From NCBI GenBank assembly GCA_910589415.1, contig OU342631.1:8432001-8496000 (forward strand): 64,000 nt of DNA. The letters run 5' to 3'. Every line of letters begins with the position of its first letter. The first letter of the stretch is position 1. The notes under the pieces were generated by a model. That model was not told where the DNA came from. It ran no database searches and saw only the letters and a program-made list of their open reading frames with translations. The DNA comes from Malachius bipustulatus. Its lineage: Eukaryota; Arthropoda; Insecta; Coleoptera; Melyridae. Shown here in pieces: positions 56,746 to 64,000 of the stretch. Both the position numbers and the translations under genes were made by a program.

Positions 56746-57723
56746 CTATCGTTGGGAGGCTCCTGTGGAGGGACCCACCATTTTCCTATTCGTCTCCCTG
56801 CTGTTCCTCAGAGTGGCCTGTGCCAGCCATTTTGAAATAGCACTGGTGATTGCATCATCTGTTGCATCTTTTATGTGCAGACGAACAGTTTCTAAGGAAA
56901 AATAAAGTATTTTTTAAATAGTAATCAAGTTAAATGACAGGAAATGTGTATATGTATTTATTAATTCTCTATGACTCACTTGCTATGACTTGGTAGACTC
57001 TTCTAAACTCTTTAAAAGGCCTCTTCTTTTTGAATCCAGCCCAACTAAATTCTTGGACCAATGCATTTTCGAGTAGTTTCTTCAAAATTCCGTAGACTAT
57101 AAAATTTAGATTGGTTCCCTGACTCTTCTTAAAAAAACGACCTGGAAAACAGATTAATACGGTTATCAAGGAACACTTGACAAAATACAAGCATTTTCAC
57201 GTTCGCTTTAACAATTTTTTCCGAACAGAAAATTATATAATATTTTACTTATTATTAAATCTACGTATAAGTTCTATACAACTTCTATTACATACCATCT
57301 TTTGAGAATAATTTGAATCAGATAAGTTTGATTCAAATTAGCTACAATTTTCAGCGGAAAGTTGTTAAAATCATCCTCGGTGGATGATTCCTCTACTGCA
57401 TTGTGACTGTGAGTGGCCGCCTTCTGCTGTAGCTCTAATAATGCATCCAGTCGAAGTTCAATTTGATTGATGCTTTTGATGATAAGGTTTGTGTTCAATT
57501 TAAAAATTACTTGCGTCTGGAATTCTGTAAAAATATAATAGTTCAATAAATAATTAAACATGGCAAAATCATTATAGACTTACGTGATGAAGTGGTGTCT
57601 TCTCCAATTCTGTCTTCTCCAATTCTGTTCACGGAGACAGAGGAAGACCTGCCCCTGCTGTCAAATTGTTTTGATGAATGAAACAATTCATCAGTAGGTG
57701 TGTGCTGCAGTTTTAAACTTAAC
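56746..57723 (-). CDS. DUF4806-domain gene inside the transposon (spliced, start unresolved)
   Basis: Four exons read on the minus strand: 57584-57723, 57296-57524, 56980-57141 and 56746-56891, each between GT and AG sites. Exon 2 has a coiled stretch (INQIELRLDALLELQQKA) and FPLKIVANL. Exon 3 has FIVYGILKKLLENALVQEFS, then WAGFKKKRPF. Exon 4 has DATDDAITSAISKWLAQATL and ends TAG. Together this has the shape of DUF4806 (FPLK..., then L..LLxNxLAxxFSWxGxKxK, then a WLxxAxxR helix), a domain of unknown function common in insect repeats. Exons 1-2 and 3-4 join in frame; exons 2-3 are one base out, perhaps an indel in a T run at 57124-57140. An upstream exon probably ends at 57787, but no in-frame ATG is found. 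It may be broken, or my exon ends may be wrong. Confidence 0.5.
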
Positions 57724-57787
57724 CTGGCAAAAGAAAGACCTTATTGTTAAAAAAATATAAATTAAAAAATTATCTAGGTTACTTACC

Positions 57788-59014
57788 TTTATTGTAGAAA
57801 CGATGTATGATGGTTTACTCGAACTCAGTCAGTTTACAAGGATAAGAACGACTAATTCAGGTAGAACTCAAAAAGACACCTTGAAGAGAAAACGTGGTAT
57901 TTTACGTGGTCGACTGCGATTACCGATTGATTACACAATACACAAAAACTGCACAGGCACTGCTAACTGAAACACTCGAACTGTCGATGTATAAGGATTT
58001 GGGGTAGCTCAGCTCACCCACAGAAGAACTCTTTATACCTAGCTTGTTTAGCTCATTATCTCATTAGCACAGAACCCACAATTCATTAGTTTCTCATTAT
58101 GATCATTAGTTTCTCATTTAGTGTTTTGTTTTGATGAGATGAGGGTGAAAACGGTGATGGTGATGGTGAATGGAATGGAAATAATAATAATAATGGAATG
58201 GAATGGTGAATGCGAAGAGAAGAGAAAAAACATACATGAAGAAAGAACAGAAACAGAAGATGGTTGTTAGTTAGTTTTGTCGTTGAAGGGACAAGGAAGA
58301 GAACATAACCATAACAGAACACCAGTAACCAATCACTCCCCAAAACCACAAAAGACGGTCACGCATGGTCACATGCGCAGTGCGAGCTTGCAATCTAATG
58401 GATTTGGCGGGTCAAAATTGTATTCTAATTGCCGATTTAAAAACATTTAAAAATATAGATTTGGGTTTATGATTTTCATCAAAGCAGAAATTCCGTTACA
58501 CATATATTTGGAAGAAAATAAAAAGAAGTAATATAATAAAATGAAAATGTAGTATCTAGGTATGTATATGGTTTAATCAATTATTGTTTTAATTTAAAAT
58601 GTATATTTCAATGGAGAAAGAAATTCAAAATTGATAATTATTTAATTCCAAGGAAATTATGTTTTATATTGATATACATAAATGCAAACAGACGGGACTT
58701 TTTAAACGCTACTATTATTGGCAGAGGACTAACTATAATAAATACATGCACACCTGGACAATTTTAAAAATTCGAACACCTTGGATAGATTTTCGAATTT
58801 AAAAAGTAATTTTTTTTTCTATTAATTTTTTTAATCAAACTAATCAACTAATAGTCTATCAATGGGATTTAACAAAAATCGCAACTGATTTACCTAATAT
58901 AATTGATTTTTATCATGAATTTTTCTTGAATTATCGAAGTTTTTTACTGTCCGGATTTTTTCTCCAGCAGTGTATATAGTAATAATGTAAACGCTTACTT
59001 TTAATATCTATACA
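57788..59014. other. Upstream and right interior of the DUF4806 transposon
   Basis: A TATAAAG box on the minus strand near 58030-58036 lies about 240 bp upstream of the donor at 57786 and could be the core promoter of the DUF4806 gene. The rest is AT-rich and non-coding. Confidence 0.4.
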
Positions 59015-59251
59015 TTTATTGTAGACATTTGAAATATTTCAGCAATATTGCAGAAATGTTGCAGAGCAACATTGCAGAGCAATATTTCTGAAACATGTCT
59101 GAAATATTTTCATTGCGTTCAGCAATATTGCAGCAATATTGCAGAGCAACATTGCAGAGCAATATTTCTGCAATATTGCTGAAATATTTCAATTGCGTAT
59201 GCAAGATTGCAACGTTGCTGCAACATTGCTGCAATATTTTGTGCTGTGTGG
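59015..59251. repeat. Right terminal palindrome array of the DUF4806 transposon
   Basis: Repeats of gcaatattgcagagcaacat and related palindromic words, ending tgctgcaatattttgtgctg, then tgtgg. The BEL frame happens to stay open through it for about 45 codons. Confidence 0.8.
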
Positions 59252-59256
59252 GTTTC

Positions 59257-61638
59257 GGCGTTGGCAGACGCGTCGAAAACTACGCGTATCTTTGCGGTGC
59301 TGCCTTCTGTTTTCAGAACGCAGTGATGCGGGATAAAATAGCAGTTATCAGGCGGCGGTGGAGTAGAAAGCTTAGTCATGTGACCAGCATCTAAATAGTC
59401 GCGCATAAAGTTGTGATAAAGATCACGTACCGAAGGTTGCTTCGATAGTCGACGTTCAAGTGCCAATAATCGGCGATCGGCCATTTTGAGTGACCCAGGA
59501 AACGACGGCGGCGACGACTTAGACTCCTTAAAGGGGAGACAGACTCCGAAACGACCAGAGGGCGCACGGTAGTGCGTATTTGTGAAATGATCCTCCGCCT
59601 GTTTATCTTCAGGCGACAGGATTGAGCGATTGGGGATGTCCTCCAACTTCCAGAATTCTCTCAACGTGTCATTAAGACAAGATTCGGTCGAGACAAAAAA
59701 AGAATGCACCTTATGCGTTGTGCTGGAAGAAGTGGGACCTAAAAGTATCCAACCAAAGATTGTGTTCATAGCAGCAGGTCTCGTACCATCGCCAGATATG
59801 ACACCCTCTTTGACTATGCGGGAAAAGACTTCAGCCCCGAGGAGCATATCCACGGGACCGGGAGAATGCCACAAGGGATCAGCGAGTTTCAAGTTTTCGA
59901 AACAATGAATATTTGAAAGCGGACTAGTCGGTAACTCCGAGCAGATAGAGGGTAACACCATGGCAGCGACACCCAAATTGGTAGAAGATCCATCCGGACG
60001 GATTGAACAATTTACATATCCGTGCGCAGAGGAGATAGCGGAATGACCCACTCCAGTTATGGACGATGAAGATGGAATGAGTTCAAGAGCGAGACGCTTA
60101 CGACATCTTTCTGTCATGAAGCTAGTTTGACTGCCCGAATCACAGAGGGCTCGAACAGATTGGTAATTTCCCCACTTATCACGGACCTGGAACCGCACCG
60201 TGGCCAGTAATATCGATTGAGGAGTACCTAAAGCTTCGCCAATGGAAGACATGGCAAGTGGTGGCGAAGAATGCGGATTAAAAGAACTTGTTGCGGAAGA
60301 CTCATTTGGAGTTTGAACTTCTTTGTTAGAAATTCTGTCGTCATTTTCCTTAAAGAAATGCAGTAGAGTGTGGTGCTTACTTGAGCAATGTCTGCATGTG
60401 GATGTAGAGCGACAAGAGGAGAACGAATGCACCGAACTCAGGCAGTTCGTGCATAGGTTAGCGGATTTGACAAATGTAAATCTATTATGAGGAGATAATC
60501 CTAAAAATGCGGTACACCTTTGAAGTGTGTGCGACTTGGAGCGACAATGCGAACAATAAATAAAATGAGCGGCGTTGGGAGACTCGCGAGTGGTAGACAC
60601 CATCATCACGTGAGGACTACGTCTGTCCTCAGTGCGCCAGTTCACCTTCCCTTTATTGGAATGTGATGGCTGTTGCTTGAAAGAAGATGTGGCTGGAGAA
60701 CTCAAGGCATGTGTCTCCAGTGCTCGACACTGATTGGTCAAAAAAGTAAAAAGATCCTCATAAAGAGGGAAGTCTTCTTGCGCGAATTTCAATTCAAATC
60801 GCTTGCGAGTCGAGTCATCGGTCTTCTGAAGAAGCCAATTTAGCATAGTGAAATTCCACAAATCAACTTGCGGGAATTTCTGGAGCGCGGCGGTATTCTC
60901 GGTAAAAGAATTGAGAAGATCTCTCATGGAGTGCGTTGAGTCTGGACGACACTTGGGCGCATTAGCAATAGCATTCCAATAATAGGTAGCTAAGATTCTG
61001 TCATTCTGATAGCGATCAATCAAAGTACGATAAGCGATGACATAATTTTCTTCGGTTAAAGGCAAGTGACGAACGAGATCCAGAGGTTCCTTTGACAGCG
61101 TAGAAATTAGATATTGGAATTTATCTATTGAGGATAAATCGGAATTATTATGGATAAGCGAGTTAAAAATGTCATAGAAAGAATGCCATAATTTGAGGTC
61201 TCCATCAAAACGGGGAAGATCAATTTTAGGAAGACGCACATTGCATCGAGTTCCACCCACTGACTCTAGCGACCCATTCGAACCTCGCCCATCTGGCAAG
61301 ACAGCGTCAGGTTTCCCAACCAAGGAGTCAGAATCTTTAACCTTAGGTTCTGATTGCGATAGACGTAACTGAATACCTTTAATTCCAAAATATACCCCAT
61401 CAATTTGAGCGATTTGATCGCAGAACAATTTCCACTGATCTGATGTTTCATCAACTAGCGTGTCTGTAATGACTAAATGAAACCCCCTGTATAGACTTTC
61501 TGCTGAGTCTAAAGCTGCGAGAAATTTAAATTTTTCGTCAACAGATGTACCTGCATTCGAACCTAAATCTAAAATCGACTGTAGCCTAGACAACATAATT
61601 TTGCCGGTAGACAAAGCCTTTTCCATTGTGAGAGACAT
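59257..61638 (-). CDS. BEL gag-pol, first part: gag, zinc knuckles, protease, start of reverse transcriptase
   Basis: 794 codons of element sequence from ATG at 61638 with no stop. In order: N-terminal gag helices; the DUF1759 gag domain (LPKIDLPRFDGDLKLWHSF; SSIDKFQYLISTLSKEPLDL); paired Cys/His knuckles near 60540-60370 (YCSHCRSKSHTLQRC, LCTNCLSSVH, CRHCSSKHHTLLHF); an aspartic protease with ALCDSGSQTSFM near 60150; the DUF1758-like linker ending in FGWILLGP; and the beginning of reverse transcriptase (YFIPHHCVLK, IRVVFDASA). The DNA transposon enters after DASANAET. Gag would package element RNA, and protease would cut the polyprotein. Confidence 0.9.
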
Positions 61639-62391
61639 AGCGAATTAGCGAATTAATAAAAGTTAAATTTTCTCAATTGAAAATGCGAGTAAAGAAGGAT
61701 GATGCGTGAATAATAGAATTATTCTTCTCTGAACTTATAGGTATATAAGTATATACCTACCGACACCAACACCAACTCAGCTTGAAAATAATCAATAATT
61801 TCCAAACCAGTATACCACCTCGACGTAATATTTCCGGAGACCGGGATTAGTAAAATTGTTAAAAGTTGCCTGCACGTGCAAGGTGCAAACACAGTAGCGA
61901 GAGAGAATAAAACGTAGTGGTGTGAGGTGAGACGAGGACGGGTTTTTATTACCCCAAGGCAGACTACACTTTTCAAGCAAGGGGTGTGGGTACAAAATAT
62001 TCACCAAATATTTTTCAGCAATACGTATAGGTACCTAATTAATTAAGAGCGATCGAATAGTTATTACATGCGGTAATTATTTTCTAGAATGCAATATTCT
62101 AAACACAATTACAATTAAAGAACGATGAAATTTACAAATTTGTAGCAAGTTAACAAATGCTGTAATTTCGCGATGAAGTTATTTAATTAATAACTTCGTG
62201 ACTTCGAAAAAATGAAAAAACAAGTATCTATAGCTTATTTTTGCGAATAACAAGTGCGGAAAGTAAATAATCAATGCAAAGTAACTTATTGCATTGAAAT
62301 TTTGACAAAATGAAATGCGAATGATTTTTTTTGAAATGTGATTAATTGATCTGATTTCAATTAATGACATAAATCCGGCTCGAAGGACCAA
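61639..62391 (-). other. BEL 5' leader with primer-binding site
   Basis: Non-coding leader between 5' LTR and gag ATG. On the minus strand, TGGTCCTTCGAGCCGGAT starts 2 nt after the LTR (62389 downward), a primer-binding site by position and TGG start. The rest is AT-rich. Confidence 0.75.
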
Positions 62392-62795
62392 TGTTTGGGG
62401 TTCTTATCACAGGCGCAATTATATTTTTACGACTGTCTAAGACGCCGGCGGTAGGGTACAGAAAACAGCTTTAGTTCCTGTAATTCCCAATAAACGCGGA
62501 TTAATGACTAGTGGCGGTGTAGCGATAAATGCGGGTAAAAGAATTATATATTGATAAGGATAAGAAGTAATTAGGAAAAACAAGCGGGTACTTACAATTG
62601 GATGACAACAGCGAGCGTGCGAATATAGCGGAGCGCGGAGCGATATTTTTGCGTGCGACCGTCTCGAAGTCTTAATCTTCACTCTTCACCTGTAGGTTCT
62701 TCCTTCAGGGGTGCGGGGCGAGTATCGATGCGTCGTAGTGCACTCTGCCGTCCGGACCACAGGCGGGTGTAGGAACGGGAAATGAGGACGGAACA
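62392..62795 (-). repeat. 5' LTR of the BEL element
   Basis: 404 bp, apparently identical to 52986-53389. It contains the promoter by position. Confidence 0.95.
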
Positions 62796-62800
62796 AGATA

Positions 62801-62873
62801 TAAACATAATTTGCCTCAGCATTATAAATCTAAACATTCCAAAGCAGGTATAGTGAATAAATGTGATCAATAA
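62801..62873 (+). pseudogene. Zinc-finger copy 5, displaced 3' end
   Basis: It starts with the last base of the Tyr codon split by the insertion, then KHNLPQHYKSKHSK, NKCDQ and TAA, the second half of finger 12 plus the tail shared with copies 1 and 3. It is separated from the rest of the gene by 9.8 kb and cannot be translated unless the element is spliced out. Confidence 0.9.
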
Positions 62874-63427
62874 TAGACATCGGATTATATTTATTTATAT
62901 TTATTTGCATATAACTCACTTTTTGTCACATTATCGCATATTAAAGACTTTTTCCATTTATATTGCATAATTCACGATTTTATTAGTTTACATAACTTGT
63001 CAATTTTAAGTGGAATAGAATTTCTAAAATATTATTTATTAGGCAGTTCTTGGAAACGAGATAATAGGGACTGTGTACCTGCAAGCTCGAATGCATGAAA
63101 ACTCGTTCCTCTGTCTGTATGTAGTTGCGCTTTTTTCGGATGTTTTGCTGCGCCCTGGAAGGGGAGAGAGCAGAGTACCTATCGATACCTACCATACCGA
63201 TCGGCGATCACACCATCCCAGTTATCTGTTAGAACACGAATTTTATGGAATGTGCGATGGTGTATTCTATTGTTATATTGTGCATTGTCTCGCTTACACA
63301 ATAAAAAAAAAGTCCATTAAAAAAAACTCCGAGATAAGCAGAACGTAATTATCCCAGATTTATAGATTTGCGGCAACAAATTTGCATTTTATCCATTAGT
63401 TTATAATCAGATTCTGACCAAATAATT
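62874..63427 (+). other. 3' flank of zinc-finger copy 5
   Basis: Paralogous to 12854-13400 and 42235-42690, so it marks the true downstream end of copy 5 beyond the BEL element. No gene. Confidence 0.6.
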
Positions 63428-63533
63428 TCTCGGCCACTGAATAAAAGACAGTTTTTTGTCTAAATTGAACAAGAAATCTATTAAAATAATCAAAACTGTA
63501 TTTTATTCAGTGGCGGAGAAATTATTAAAAAAA
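63428..63533. mobile_element. Small MITE with AATAATTTCTC arms
   Basis: Arms aataatttctcggccactga and its complement (ttcagtggcggagaaattatt) around a short AT-rich centre. Related CTCCGCC fragments occur at 18240-18480. Confidence 0.6.
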
Positions 63534-64000
63534 AAAGTGTAACGACATATATCTAAATCTCCGCTACTGGATTAAATAATAAATTACTATGAATGGTAGA
63601 CTGTAGAACCCATTTAGCATTGTAATTTTGAGAACTTGCAATTATTCCAATCAGCAATTTTTTATTTAATTCTCAAAAAACTGGAATTTTTTAAAAACTT
63701 TAACACCCTGTATCTCGAAAACTAAAGCTCTATAAGGACCTATGTTTATTGAAATTTTTATGTTTTAAATTACTTGCGGAATTGCCATGAGCATTTTCGC
63801 AGATAAAATCTGGACCACCCTGTATAGACAATTTAGAGGAACACATAATAATAATAAATTTTATTGACGCCATTTAGCAATTTACATTATAATAATTACA
63901 ACAACAATATACAGGTATTTATACAAACATATGCTACAAAATAATATTCTTTAAACACTTTTTAAAAACTTTGTTTTGTACAGAAAAATCTATATGTACG
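63534..64000. other. Intergenic with CACCCTGTAT repeat
   Basis: Paired accCTGTAT motifs at about 63703 and 63818, as at 47411-47522. The last 130 bp hold AATAAT repeats. No gene seen before the window ends. Confidence 0.4.

Larger units (their letters stand above)
55094..59251. mobile_element. DNA transposon with GCAATATTGC-type repeat termini, encoding a DUF4806 gene
   Basis: 4158 bp bounded by CCACACAGCAC ... GTGCTGTGTGG with a 5 bp duplication gtttc. Both ends are arrays of palindromic words GCAATATTGC, GCAACGTTGC and GAAATATTTC (55101-55440 and 59015-59240). The left array includes a palindrome of about 230 bp centred near 55300. The interior is AT-rich with a spliced DUF4806-like gene on the minus strand and no recognisable transposase. 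Superfamily not assigned: 5 bp duplications with CAC-rich ends occur in Transib, but no Transib protein is present. Confidence 0.75.
52986..62795 (-). mobile_element. BEL/Pao LTR retrotransposon inside a zinc-finger gene
   Basis: Minus strand. Two 404 bp LTRs (52986-53389, 62392-62795) that look identical, TG...CA ends (plus strand), and a 5 bp duplication agata (52981-52985, 62796-62800). Coding: 61638-59257 and 55088-53595, interrupted by a 4158 bp DNA transposon. Without that insert the element would be about 5.6 kb, short for BEL/Pao because most of RNase H and all of integrase are missing. Identical LTRs mean recent insertion, so it was probably mobilised by a complete relative. Confidence 0.95.

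Noticed and set aside
58086..58349. 87-codon minus-strand frame in the DUF4806 transposon
   Set aside because: Low-complexity Ser/Pro/Phe composition, no splice relation to the DUF4806 exons and no known domain.

Overview
This window is eukaryotic nuclear DNA, almost certainly from an insect. It is AT-rich and intron-bearing, with no bacterial gene organisation. It carries typical arthropod mobile DNA: a DUF4780-type non-LTR element, BEL/Pao, hAT-like elements, a THAP/P-element gene, tRNA-headed SINEs and CACCCTGTAT repeats. A hemipteran is possible, but the sequence alone does not fix the order.

Layout. (1) 1-9 kb: a THAP / P-element-transposase-like gene on the minus strand, with exons at 6471-6586, 708-883 and 1-531, running off the left edge. 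A 5.4 kb non-LTR retrotransposon sits 4 nt inside its first intron. A hAT-like element, itself hit by another TIR element, lies just upstream. (2) 11-17 kb, 41-47 kb and 51-63 kb: a family of five C2H2 zinc-finger gene copies (11651, 15700, 41041, 47051, 51523), all on the plus strand. They share a finger-free acidic leader and lie in duplicated flanks. Two look intact, one has a stop-gain, one is cut after 50 codons and one is split by a retrotransposon. (3) 21.8-33.4 kb: a tandem LTR-internal-LTR-internal-LTR array of period 5008 bp with no gag or pol, like a large retrotransposon derivative (LARD). Its RNA would be a string of short hairpins joined by TTATCTTATC linkers. Four ~115 bp units each hold two hairpins whose stems show compensatory changes. 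This is my best candidate for something undescribed. (4) 33.9-35.4 kb: a decayed BEL gag. (5) 36.7-40.8 kb: a 4 kb foldback element holding at least three younger insertions. (6) 53-62.8 kb: three-level nesting. A DUF4806-encoding transposon with GCAATATTGC-type termini sits in the reverse-transcriptase region of a BEL/Pao element, which sits in the last finger of a zinc-finger gene.

The zinc-finger proteins are probably nuclear DNA-binding regulators. The THAP gene is either a domesticated P-like transposase or a P-like transposon. Everything else is mobile DNA or its debris, and the nesting gives relative ages. No rRNA, functional tRNA or CRISPR was found. All coordinates, splice sites and alignments were read by eye.
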